Positions 37,048 through 45,204 of a DNA stretch of 64,000 bases are shown here, piece after piece. Numbering within the stretch: position 1 is the stretch's first letter; every line of letters begins with the position of its first letter. A program made the translations under genes and the position numbers. The stretch lies in assembly GCA_041752235.1 (NCBI GenBank), contig JBGSHM010000006.1:62001-126000 (forward strand), read 5' to 3'. The DNA is from SpSt-398 sp041752235 (GTDB lineage Bacteria; Bacteroidota; Bacteroidia; Chitinophagales; Chitinophagaceae). The notes beneath the pieces were generated by a model that was not told where the DNA came from, did no database searches, and was given only the letters and a program-made list of their open reading frames with translations.

Positions 37048-37152
37048 TTTTTAGGCTAATTTTTTTTCGGGAACGATTGATTTCCTTATTTTTGCAACCC
37101 TCTTCGGTTACCGTAGCTTTAGCGAAGGTGATTAGGGATTAGTTCTTTATCA

Positions 37153-37225
<73 letters not shown>

Positions 37226-37226
37226 C

Positions 37227-37257
37227 AAAATCCTCCTGTTTAAACGGGGGGATTTTT
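37227..37257 (+). terminator. Hairpin after tRNA-Gly
   Basis: AAAATCCTCC pairs with GGGGGGATTTT across a TGTTTAAAC-type loop and runs into T's. It lies directly after the tRNA-Gly and may end or process the tRNA transcript before the following tRNA-Leu. Confidence 0.55.
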
Positions 37258-37277
37258 AATTTAGAAAAAGATTTATC

Positions 37278-37363
37278 GCCCTGGTGGTGAAATTGGTAGA
37301 CACGCCGGACTTAAAATCCTGTGGGCCGCAAGGCCCGTGCCGGTTCAACTCCGGCCCAGGGCA
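37278..37363 (+). tRNA. tRNA-Leu (TAA)
   Basis: 86 bases. Acceptor GCCCTGG/CCAGGGC, discriminator A; D-loop AAATTGGTAGACAC; anticodon loop CTTAAAA with anticodon TAA; long variable arm (GTGGGCCGCAAGGCCCGT); T-loop TTCAACTCC. CCA not encoded. Confidence 0.95.
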
Positions 37364-37364
37364 C

Positions 37365-37393
37365 AAAACCAGTCATTTTATGGCTGGTTTTTT
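37365..37393 (+). terminator. Terminator after tRNA-Leu (TAA)
   Basis: CCAGTCAT pairs with ATGGCTGG (one G-T pair) around a TTT loop, flanked by AAAA and a six-T run. This is a standard intrinsic terminator for the tRNA-Gly/tRNA-Leu transcript. Confidence 0.8.
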
Positions 37394-37395
37394 AC

Positions 37396-37893
37396 AAATA
37401 GGAGGCGCCTCTGGCGCCTTTGGGGAATTCCTTAATTTATTGAAGCTACAGGTGGGAGGCGCCTCTGGCGCCTAGGTTTATCACTATATGTTTTTTATCT
37501 CCCCGTATTTTCAAATGCTCTTCAAATTTTCTCCTAACCGTAAGGAAGAATGAGATCTACAACGCAACAAATAGTTTGAAAAACCTATGGTTGATTCGTT
37601 GAATTCAATACTAACCTCCTCGTCAAAAAAATTACCAAGGCCGCTCCCTGGCCTAGGTTTATCACTATATGTTTTTTATCTCCCCGTTTTTTCAAATGCT
37701 CTTCAAATTTTCTCCTAACCGGAAGGAAGAAAGAGATCTACAACGCAACAAATAGTTTGAAAAACCTTAGGTTGATTCGTTGAATTCAATACTAACCTCA
37801 TCAAAAAAAAATTGCAAGGCCGCAGAGCGGCCTCCCACCTGTAGCCCCAATATTCATGAATTTTCCCAAAGGCGCCAGAGGCGCCTCCTATTT
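37396..37893. mobile_element. Inverted-repeat-bounded element beside the RAYT gene
   Basis: The left arm (37396-37472) and right arm (37818-37893) are inverted copies of each other over about 75 bases: both run AAATAGGAGGCGCC, a TTTGGG tract, a divergent A/T stretch, then CTACAGGTGGGAGGC. Each arm carries two short hairpins: GGCGCC with loop TCT at 37404-37418 and 37458-37472, GGCCGC with loop AGA at 37818-37832, and GGCGCC with loop AGA at 37871-37885. Between them is a 181-base tandem duplication. No reading frame of size is seen inside. The transposase gene starts 68 bases to the right, outside the repeats. Confidence 0.75.
37471..37831. repeat. 181-base tandem duplication
   Basis: Unit 1 (37471-37651) and unit 2 (37652-37831) both start CCTAGGTTTATCACTATATG and continue nearly identically through GAGATCTACAACGCAACAAA and GTTGATTCGTTGAATTCAAT, differing at only a dozen or so positions. 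Each unit ends with a GC palindrome (GGCCGCTCCCTGGCC, GGCCGCAGAGCGGCC). No protein is encoded. The duplication is recent by its similarity. Confidence 0.85.
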
Positions 37894-37961
37894 AATCGTA
37901 GAATCGCCCCGCGAAAACCGGGTTTTTTGAGAATTCAGAAGATATTATTCTTGCAGAAAAA

Positions 37962-38423
37962 ATGGGAGATACATATACTCAGGTTTATGTTCATTTTGTT
38001 TTTGCTGTTAAATGGAGGCAGGCGTTAATACCAAGGGAGCACAAAAAAGAGCTACATCATTATATTGGTGGACTGGCATTGCGTAGAAACGCCAAGCCAA
38101 TTGCCATTCACTGTATGCCAGACCATATTCACATTTTTGTAGGGTTTCCTACCACTATTTCCATGGCTGATTTTGTGAAGGAGATAAAGGTAGAATCCAC
38201 CCAGTACATTAATGAAAAAGGTTGGATCAAAGAAAAATTCCATTGGCAGAAAGGCTTTGGGGCTTTCACATATACCAGGTCACTTGTATCAAGAGTCGCT
38301 AACTACATTGAAAATCAAGAAAGGCATCATCAAAAGCAACCATTTAGAAAGGAATATATGTCGATGCTGGACCGGAACGGTGTAGAATATGACACCAGGC
38401 GACTTTTTGAATTCTTTGATTAA
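37962..38423 (+). CDS. REP-associated tyrosine transposase (IS200/IS605-like Y1 family)
   Basis: 153 residues. The HUH motif is HIHIF (in HCMPDHIHIFVGFP), and the catalytic Tyr is in VANYIENQERHH near the C-terminus. Opening YTQVYVHFVFAVKWRQALI and WQKGFGAFTYTRS are typical of the TnpA/RAYT family (PF01797). The enzyme cuts and joins single-stranded DNA at hairpins. It has no TnpB partner, and the adjacent palindromes with TCT/AGA loops are its likely substrates. It appears intact, with all catalytic residues. Confidence 0.9.
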   Translation: MGDTYTQVYVHFVFAVKWRQALIPREHKKELHHYIGGLALRRNAKPIAIHCMPDHIHIFVGFPTTISMADFVKEIKVESTQYINEKGWIKEKFHWQKGFGAFTYTRSLVSRVANYIENQERHHQKQPFRKEYMSMLDRNGVEYDTRRLFEFFD

Positions 38424-38473
38424 TACCCGGTCAATTTAACTCTTGTCAATCCGTCCTATTCCTTGAACATTCA

Positions 38474-38540
38474 TTGCGTCCTGGCGTCCTGGCGGTGAAG
38501 TTTTAATCGCGAAGACGCAATGGCGCGAAGGTTCGCAAGG
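38474..38540. repeat. Intergenic repeat of the GCGTCCTGGCGG/GAAGACGCAA family
   Basis: Between the RAYT gene and a convergent gene: CATTGCGTCCTGGCG, then TCCTGGCGGTGAA, followed by TCGCGAAGACGCAATGGCGC. The two half-sites are the same motifs seen at 3313, 8681, 10119 and 45124, but in outward orientation. They can pair into an imperfect hairpin. Confidence 0.6.
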
Positions 38541-38546
38541 ATTTTT

Positions 38547-39392
38547 TTAGTCTACGTAACTGTAATCAATTCGCCCAATCAATTTCTTCTCGCGGGTGAA
38601 ATTTGCTTCGCGGACCTTTAACCCCTTTTCATTATACTGGTACCTCCAAATAAGATACCCTATTTTGGGATTGGGCATCACCGTGATCTTTTGAATAACA
38701 CGTCCCGCCTCATCATATTCAAACATAAAGTCGGGAAGGAGCCGCCTGGCGCGGGTATTATAGCGGACAATATCGGTCAATTGACCATTTTCATTATAAT
38801 AATAATAAATCGTTTCCGTGGGGTTTCCGCGTTTGTAGGTTGTTTCTTCAGCCACATTCCCCTTTTCATCTTTTACAAAACGAAACTCAGTGGTATCCCT
38901 GCCATTTACTATTCTTACCATCTTTTCCGGCAAACCCGCAGGGTCATAGTACCAATGATGCTGTTCCATTTCTGTTATACCCATCGCCGTATCCGAGGCG
39001 GAATTTTCCAGGAGCATAACCCGTCCGTCGGCATCATATCGGAAATAGGTTCTATTGATGGTGGTAGCTGTCGAGTCCACTGAGCGAATCAATTGATTTT
39101 GTACATTGAATTCAAGGGATTCCCAACTCCGGTTTTCGTCCTGGCTTCGGGTAATCGTCCATTGGGGCGCGACCGCACGAATCGTCTGGGTCTCCGAAAA
39201 CCCCGGTTCAGGCCGGTTGTCCTGGTTAAACCCGGTAGCGGATACACTCGTGATCCCTGCCCGGCTCAATCGTTCCATTTGGGCATTGGTTTCACGGGTA
39301 CCCATGATATCATGGTAATAGTGCTGCGCAAGGATCGCCTGGGGAAGGAAAATCAGGGCAAGGCCAAGGGCTTTTAAGGGAGTGTGGATCAT
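38547..39392 (-). CDS. Secreted protein with YD-type repeats
   Basis: 281 residues with a signal peptide (MIHTPLKALGLALIFLPQ, cleaved near AILAQ). From about residue 110 onward four stretches of RHS/YD type occur: FRYDADGRVMLLEN, YYNENGQLTDIVRYN, FEYDEAGRVIQKITV and YQYNEKGLKVREANF. These form beta-hairpin repeats as in small YD-repeat proteins of Bacteroidota. There is no toxin or core domain, so it is not a polymorphic toxin. The function is unknown. Confidence 0.75.
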   Translation of the reverse strand: MIHTPLKALGLALIFLPQAILAQHYYHDIMGTRETNAQMERLSRAGITSVSATGFNQDNRPEPGFSETQTIRAVAPQWTITRSQDENRSWESLEFNVQNQLIRSVDSTATTINRTYFRYDADGRVMLLENSASDTAMGITEMEQHHWYYDPAGLPEKMVRIVNGRDTTEFRFVKDEKGNVAEETTYKRGNPTETIYYYYNENGQLTDIVRYNTRARRLLPDFMFEYDEAGRVIQKITVMPNPKIGYLIWRYQYNEKGLKVREANFTREKKLIGRIDYSYVD

Positions 39393-39412
39393 GGGACAAA
39401 TGTACTAAAACC

Positions 39413-39472
39413 TGTTAGCTAATGGCCAAAAGCTGATAGCAAATAGCTGTTAGCTTTTAACCGTTAGCTTTT
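39413..39472. repeat. TTAGCT/AGCTAA intergenic repeat
   Basis: GTTAGCTAATGGCC, AAAGCTGATAGC, AAATAGCTGTTAGC and CCGTTAGCTTTT are short imperfect repeats between two divergent genes. The same motif builds the palindrome after tmRNA at 54393-54431. Confidence 0.55.
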
Positions 39473-39517
39473 CTCTATTTTCCTCCTTTTCTCCTTATTT
39501 TTAGCAAAACGGCTTAT

Positions 39518-40594
39518 ATGTCTCATGCTCCGGAAAGAACCGAAAAAAACTGCCTGAATTGCGGAACCACTGTACAAGGTCGCTATTGCCATATTTGCGG
39601 CCAGGAAAACATTGTTCCAAAAGAAAGTTTTTGGAGCCTCGTGATCCACTTCTTTTATGATATCACCCATTTTGATTCGAAATTCTTTGATACGCTTCGG
39701 TACCTGCTTTTTAAGCCGGGATATCTGTCTTCGCGTTTCATGATGGGCAAAAGAGCCAGTTTCCTTAACCCGGTAAGAATGTATGTGTTTACTTCCGCCT
39801 TCTTCTTTATTGTTTTCTTTACTTTTTTTAAATCCGATTCGGCGATCAAATGGGATGATACGGTTGTGCTCACCCAGGATGACCGCGATTCGATCCTGAA
39901 GACCGTGGAGGATAAACTGCGCCTAAACCCCGATAACGAGTTTTTGGTGAAACAGGCCAACCTGCTCAGGGATACCAGCAAACCAATTCGGTCTATGGAT
40001 TTCCTGGAATTGAGCGAGGATTTTCGGTTTATGTCGGTGACCGGAAATGATTATAAATCCATGGAGGAATATGATTCGGTGCAAAAAAGCTTACCCCCCG
40101 GGGAAAGGGATGGTTGGTTTAGCAAACAGATCCAGAAAAAGGAGATCGAGATCAATTCACGATACCGGTATCGCCCCAAACAGGCATTAAAGGATGTGGC
40201 CGATGCCGTATTGCACAAGTTGCCTTATCTGTTATTTGTCTCGCTTCCCTTATTTGCTTTCGTGTTGAAGCTGCTTTATTTCCGGCATAAAGAGTATTAC
40301 TATGCTGACCATGCCATTTTCACTGTCCACCACTATATTTTCAGTTTTATCAACCTCCTTTTTATCATGGGCTTTTCCAAGTTGGAGGATATAACAGGGT
40401 GGGGGATTTTCAATATCGCCGGGGTATTGCTGGTTCTACTCTGGTTTTTCTATCTGTATAAAGGGATGCGTAATTTTTATCGGCAGCGAAGAGGTAAAAC
40501 CATCCTGAAATACATCTTATTGAACTTTTCGGCGCTTGTCATTAACATTATTTTGATGGCCTTGTTCTTCTTCCTGAGTATTTTCACCATATAA
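39518..40594 (+). CDS. DUF3667 family membrane protein with zinc ribbon
   Basis: 358 residues. A four-Cys zinc ribbon opens the protein (CLNCGTTVQGRYCHICGQ), followed by the conserved FHDITHFDSK-like segment (FYDITHFDSKFFDTLRYLLF) and the KPGYLSSRFMMGKR motif. Five or so membrane helices follow (one near residue 95, the rest beyond 220). This matches DUF3667, widespread in Bacteroidota and uncharacterised. It lies 9 bases upstream of mazG in the same direction. Confidence 0.88.
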   Translation: MSHAPERTEKNCLNCGTTVQGRYCHICGQENIVPKESFWSLVIHFFYDITHFDSKFFDTLRYLLFKPGYLSSRFMMGKRASFLNPVRMYVFTSAFFFIVFFTFFKSDSAIKWDDTVVLTQDDRDSILKTVEDKLRLNPDNEFLVKQANLLRDTSKPIRSMDFLELSEDFRFMSVTGNDYKSMEEYDSVQKSLPPGERDGWFSKQIQKKEIEINSRYRYRPKQALKDVADAVLHKLPYLLFVSLPLFAFVLKLLYFRHKEYYYADHAIFTVHHYIFSFINLLFIMGFSKLEDITGWGIFNIAGVLLVLLWFFYLYKGMRNFYRQRRGKTILKYILLNFSALVINIILMALFFFLSIFTI

Positions 40595-40603
40595 TTCATA
40601 CGG

Positions 40604-41377
40604 ATGAGCAATATTTTGGGCGAAAAATTTCTCCGGCTGGTATCCATCATGGATGACCTGCGGGAGAAATGCCCCTGGGACCGTAAGCAGACCATTCAGT
40701 CGCTGCGGCAAATGACCATTGAGGAAACCTTTGAACTCGCTGATGCGATCACAGAGGAGGATTGGAAGGGCATACGCGAGGAATTGGGCGATTTGTTCCT
40801 GCACCTGGTCTTTTATGCCAAGATCGGTGCCGAGCAGGGCAAGTTTGAATTGGGGGAAGTGCTTGACGGAATTTCCGAAAAACTCATCTCCCGGCACCCG
40901 CATATTTATGGAGATGTAAAAGTGGAGGATGCGGATGAAGTGAAAAAGAATTGGGAGAAGCTGAAACTAAAAGAAGGCAAGAAGTCCGTGATCGGAGGTG
41001 TACCCAAGTCACTTCCCGCAACGGTCAAAGCCATGCGCTTGCAGGAAAAAGCAAAACAGGTAGGTTTTGAGTGGGAAAACCGCGATCAGGTTTGGGAGAA
41101 AGTAGAAGAAGAGGAGGCCGAGTTAAAGGAGGCCATAGCCTCGGGAGAAAAGGAAAAGATCGAAGAGGAATTTGGTGACCTGATCTTCTCCCTGATCAAT
41201 TATGCACGGTTTTTGCAGATCGATGCTGAAAATGCCCTCGAAAGGACCAATAAGAAGTTCATTAAAAGGTTCACCGATATGGAGACTATAGCCCTTTCGA
41301 AAGGCCAAGACCTTTCCACCATGTCCCTGCAAGAAATGGATGCCATTTGGGACGAGATCAAAAAGCAGCCACGCTGA
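40604..41377 (+). CDS. mazG: Nucleoside triphosphate pyrophosphohydrolase MazG
   Basis: 257 residues with two MazG domains. The first carries EETFELADAI and REELGDLFLHLVFYAK; the second EEEEAELKEAI and EEEFGDLIFSLINYA, the EExxE/ExxD magnesium ligands of the family. It hydrolyses (d)NTPs to monophosphates and clears non-canonical nucleotides. Its end overlaps the upstream-most start of the following kinase gene. Confidence 0.95.
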   Translation: MSNILGEKFLRLVSIMDDLREKCPWDRKQTIQSLRQMTIEETFELADAITEEDWKGIREELGDLFLHLVFYAKIGAEQGKFELGEVLDGISEKLISRHPHIYGDVKVEDADEVKKNWEKLKLKEGKKSVIGGVPKSLPATVKAMRLQEKAKQVGFEWENRDQVWEKVEEEEAELKEAIASGEKEKIEEEFGDLIFSLINYARFLQIDAENALERTNKKFIKRFTDMETIALSKGQDLSTMSLQEMDAIWDEIKKQPR

Positions 41378-44300
41378 TTTGAGAACCAAAGTTGACCATA
41401 TTATTTCCAAATGGCCCTACCTGCCTCTTTTTGCCCTGGCACTATTTGGCCTCTCCTATCTATTTGTCGGATCCATTTCAGAAAGGACCTCGGTCAACCG
41501 GGAAAGAAAAAAGTTAGAAGAGTTTGTTCAAAAACAGGAACGCGATTTCGAATCGCTGCTTGGAGATACCGCAAGGTTCAACCGGTTATTGTCGGGCAAT
41601 ACGGAGTTGGACGATATGCATCATTTCACGGATAAACCCTATGGTGTTTATCTTTTTGTCATGCCCACCGAGTCCACCGGGGAAATGACATTTTGGAACA
41701 GGCAATCGGTCGTACCACCAGTTTCTTTTCATACGCTTCCGGATGGACGTTTCTTCCGGCAGTTGGACAATGGCTATTATGTTTGCATCAAACGAAGTTT
41801 TAGCCAGGCAGGTCTGCCGCTTGTGATCTATGGCCTGATCCCTGTTCAATACAAGTATTTTGTCCGAAATAATTACCTCCCCCAGGATTTTGTCACAGGC
41901 CCAAAAGGGGATGAACGAATTTCCATTGCAGGAGGCATTACTGATTTTCCCGTCAATTCGATTTCAGGGAATCCGTTGTTCTACCTGGAGGCCAAGACCA
42001 ATTCCATTATTGTACCCAATGCAGGCTGGCTGATCGGATTGCGGCTTGCCGCTGTTTTCTTCCTATTGCTTTATTGCTACCTGATGGCGGAGCGATTGAT
42101 CGCCCGGAAAGGGTTATGGGTGGGAATCGGGTTCTTTATCTCTTCCTTGCTCCTCCTGCGCCTGGTGACCTATTTCGCGCCATTCCCTTTTCAGTTGCGT
42201 CAATTTCCTTTGTTTGATCCGGCGACCTATGCTTCCACCCCGGTGATGAAATCACTGGGTGACCTGCTGATCAACTCGGTCCTCTTCTGGTGGATTTCGA
42301 TCTTTACCTGGTCCAAGATCGGTGAAAAAGGCAGGGAAAGAAAAGAAGGGCTCTCGGTCAAAGACTGGATATGGGGCACCCTGGCCATAGCCGGTTTTGT
42401 TTTCTTTACCTTTTATACCGCCAATGTTACGCGAAGCCTGGTGGCCGATTCGCAGATATCCTTTCAGGTAACCGATGTGTTCAGCCTGACCGTGGATTCC
42501 ATCGTTGGATTTGTGATTCTGGCGGCGATTTCACTCGGGTACTTTTATTTGAGTAAACTGCTGTTCAAGTTTATTTATTCCATTTTTGATCAATTGTTCT
42601 TTGCCGTTTTTGGCATCATCGCCTTTTCTGGATTGCTTTACCTGACCATTAGTTTTGGGAACCCGCTGACGCATTTTTATTTAAAGACCCTGATCTGGAT
42701 GGTGGGATATGCCTATCTACTCTATCGAAAGGACCTTTTCTTTAACCGCTTTCACGTGAGTATTGCCGGGGTATTGTTCTGGATCTTTGTTTTCTCGGTG
42801 TCGAATGCAGCCGTTATGATGACGGAAAATGCCAAAAAGGAATTTGAAAAGCGAAAAGCACTCGCCCAACGGATCTCCATTACCACTGACCCGACTACCG
42901 AAAGAACCCTCAGTATTGCCCTGACCTATATCGATAATGAATTCCTGACCCGAAATTTTAGCCGCTTCTTTAATGAAATGGACAATGCTTTTCTTCGCGA
43001 CAGCATCCTGAAAAGCAGTGGTTACCTCAATATTTTTGATACCCGGTTATTTGTTTTTGATAACCAGGGGCGGGGATTGTACAACGAAGAGAATCAACCT
43101 TTCAATACCCTGAATACCATTTTTACCGTTCAGGCCAAACCGACCAATACACCCGGATTTTTCTATTATGATAATTCCTATGACCGGTTTACCTATATCA
43201 TCCGCCGGGAGATCACTTCAGCAGAAGGACAGTTGGAGGGGTATATGTTTATCGTTTCCAATCCCAAGCAATACAGTTCGGATGCGCTTTACCCGGAATT
43301 GTTTCGGGATAAAAGTTATGAGGATATATCCGACTATTCAGGCTATCCACATGCGGTTTATAAGCAAAAGAACCTGATCAGCCCCTTTAATAAATATCCT
43401 TTCCCTACCTCTCTTTCCGAAACCGAGATCCCACGCACCGAGTATGATGAACGGGTGAATGGGGATTATGATGAATTATGGTACAGGGCAGGGGCGGAGA
43501 AGGTTGTGGTGATTGCCCGCAAACAGGAATCCATCATCGAAGGGATCACCCTGTTTTCCTGGCTGTTTTGTGTGTTTCTCTTATTGGTAAGCCTGCTTCA
43601 GTTGATCAGTCTGCTTATTATTGCGGTTTACCGGCGCAAAGAGCTCAAACAATTATTCCAATTGAATATCCGGACACAGGTACATAGTATTGTGATCCTG
43701 ATCAGCCTGATCTCCTTCCTGGTTATTGGTATTGTGACGATCCGGTTTTTTATCAACCGGTTTGAACGCAGCAACAGCGATAAGCTCAGCCGCACCATGG
43801 GTATCATGGTCCGGGAAATGCAAAAACGACTGGCCGATCACCGTATGTTTGATGATGTGATCTCCATTGATGATTCTATATCCAATAGTGGAATCCAGGA
43901 ACTTGTCAAGGAGGTGGCGGAGATCCATAACGTAGATGTGAATGTGTACGATCTCCGGGGAAATCTCTCGGTTACTTCCCAACCACTGGTGTACAACGAA
44001 GGGTTCCTGAGCAAGAAGATGGACCCGGTTGCCTTTTACCACCTGAGCCGCTTAAAGCAAATACCTTATGTGCAACGCGAGCGGTTGGGGACCCTGAGCT
44101 ATTCGAGTATTTATGCTCCGGTACGGAATGAATCAGGCCGGGTGGAGTCCTACCTGAATATCCCTTATTTCCTTTCCCAGCGAGAATTGAACCAGGAGAT
44201 ATCCAATTTCCTGATCACCATTATTAATCTTAATGCGTTTATATTCCTGATCGCCGGAGCAATTGCGCTATTCATTACAAATCGTATCACGAGTTCCTTC

Positions 44301-45125
44301 CTGCTGATCAGTGAACGTATGCAGGAGATCAATCTGGGTAAGACCAATGAAGAGATCGACTGGAAACGGGACGATGAGATCGGTGGGTTGGTAAAGGAAT
44401 ACAATAAAATGGTAAAGAAACTGGAAGAGAGCGCCTCGGCCCTGGCCAAGAGTGAAAGGGAAGGAGCCTGGAGGGAAATGGCCCGTCAGGTGGCCCATGA
44501 GATCAAGAATCCACTCACCCCCATGAAGCTGAGCATCCAATATCTCCAAAAGGCCATCAACAACAATACAGATAATGTAAAAGAGCTTTCTGCCAGCGTG
44601 GCCCGCACACTGGTAGAACAGATCGATCACCTGTCCAAGATCGCGGCTGACTTTTCCCAATTCGCCAATATCGGTAACCTGAACATTGAGTATTTTGATC
44701 TGCACGAAGTGTTAGCCCCCTTGTGTGATCTTTATAAGACCAATACGGCAGTTCGTTTTGAATGGGAGCCGGTTCACCAGAAATTATTGGTGAGGGCTGA
44801 CCGCACCCAGATGAACCGCTTATTCACCAACCTATTCCAGAATGCCATTGAGGCCAGCGCTTCATCCGAATTGGCGCATATCCATATCTCCGAAGTACTG
44901 GGAGAAGGGAAGGTCACGATTCATGTGCGGGACAATGGCGAGGGAATTCCGGTGGAGATGCAGTCCAAGATTTTCATCCCCAATTTTACCACCAAATCAT
45001 CCGGAACCGGGCTTGGGCTGGCCATGTGCAAGACCATTGTAGAACAGGCCGGCGGAGAGATCGGGTTTGAAACGGTACCGGGAGATGGGACGGTGTTTTT
45101 TGTGGAGTTGCCCTTGTTAAATTGA
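41340..45125 (+). CDS. Very large membrane histidine kinase (NtrY-like)
   Basis: 1261 residues from the ATG at 41340, which overlaps mazG by 38 bases; a TTG at 41379, two bases past the mazG stop, would give 1248. One N-terminal helix, an extracytoplasmic domain (~60-235), a block of about ten helices (235-520), a second extracytoplasmic sensor (~525-755), a helix pair, another sensor and a HAMP-type helix precede the kinase. H-box: MARQVAHEIKNPLTPMKLSI. ATPase: NLFQNAIEAS, DNGEGIP, FTTKSSGTGLGLAMCK. The H-box is of the NtrY type. No response regulator is adjacent; the signal is unknown. Confidence 0.9.
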   Translation: MPFGTRSKSSHADLRTKVDHIISKWPYLPLFALALFGLSYLFVGSISERTSVNRERKKLEEFVQKQERDFESLLGDTARFNRLLSGNTELDDMHHFTDKPYGVYLFVMPTESTGEMTFWNRQSVVPPVSFHTLPDGRFFRQLDNGYYVCIKRSFSQAGLPLVIYGLIPVQYKYFVRNNYLPQDFVTGPKGDERISIAGGITDFPVNSISGNPLFYLEAKTNSIIVPNAGWLIGLRLAAVFFLLLYCYLMAERLIARKGLWVGIGFFISSLLLLRLVTYFAPFPFQLRQFPLFDPATYASTPVMKSLGDLLINSVLFWWISIFTWSKIGEKGRERKEGLSVKDWIWGTLAIAGFVFFTFYTANVTRSLVADSQISFQVTDVFSLTVDSIVGFVILAAISLGYFYLSKLLFKFIYSIFDQLFFAVFGIIAFSGLLYLTISFGNPLTHFYLKTLIWMVGYAYLLYRKDLFFNRFHVSIAGVLFWIFVFSVSNAAVMMTENAKKEFEKRKALAQRISITTDPTTERTLSIALTYIDNEFLTRNFSRFFNEMDNAFLRDSILKSSGYLNIFDTRLFVFDNQGRGLYNEENQPFNTLNTIFTVQAKPTNTPGFFYYDNSYDRFTYIIRREITSAEGQLEGYMFIVSNPKQYSSDALYPELFRDKSYEDISDYSGYPHAVYKQKNLISPFNKYPFPTSLSETEIPRTEYDERVNGDYDELWYRAGAEKVVVIARKQESIIEGITLFSWLFCVFLLLVSLLQLISLLIIAVYRRKELKQLFQLNIRTQVHSIVILISLISFLVIGIVTIRFFINRFERSNSDKLSRTMGIMVREMQKRLADHRMFDDVISIDDSISNSGIQELVKEVAEIHNVDVNVYDLRGNLSVTSQPLVYNEGFLSKKMDPVAFYHLSRLKQIPYVQRERLGTLSYSSIYAPVRNESGRVESYLNIPYFLSQRELNQEISNFLITIINLNAFIFLIAGAIALFITNRITSSFLLISERMQEINLGKTNEEIDWKRDDEIGGLVKEYNKMVKKLEESASALAKSEREGAWREMARQVAHEIKNPLTPMKLSIQYLQKAINNNTDNVKELSASVARTLVEQIDHLSKIAADFSQFANIGNLNIEYFDLHEVLAPLCDLYKTNTAVRFEWEPVHQKLLVRADRTQMNRLFTNLFQNAIEASASSELAHIHISEVLGEGKVTIHVRDNGEGIPVEMQSKIFIPNFTTKSSGTGLGLAMCKTIVEQAGGEIGFETVPGDGTVFFVELPLLN

Positions 45126-45204
45126 TTTACCGCTAAGACGCCAGGTCGCAAAGCATCGCCGCGATTCTTTGCGCTCCTTTGCGTCCTTCTGCCTTAGCGG
45201 TTAA
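45124..45204. repeat. Palindromic element at the kinase/polX junction
   Basis: Arms ATTTACCGCTAAGACGCC and TGCCTTAGCGGTTAA, with CGCAAAGC and CTTTGCG inside. It belongs to the same family as the outer arms at 3313, 8681 and 10119. The right arm provides the last codons and stop of polX (INR-stop), so the element has inserted into, or co-evolved with, the gene end. It can fold in both transcripts. Confidence 0.75.

Noticed and set aside
37284..37475. 63-codon frame starting in the tRNA-Leu gene
   Set aside because: It runs through the tRNA and the left inverted repeat; the tRNA fold explains the sequence.
37396..37831. CRISPR array suggested by repeated units near a transposase
   Set aside because: Only two units of 181 bp, no spacers of regular length, and no cas genes.
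38547..39392. RHS/polymorphic toxin
   Set aside because: YD-like repeats are few, there is no RHS core or C-terminal toxin domain, and no immunity gene follows.
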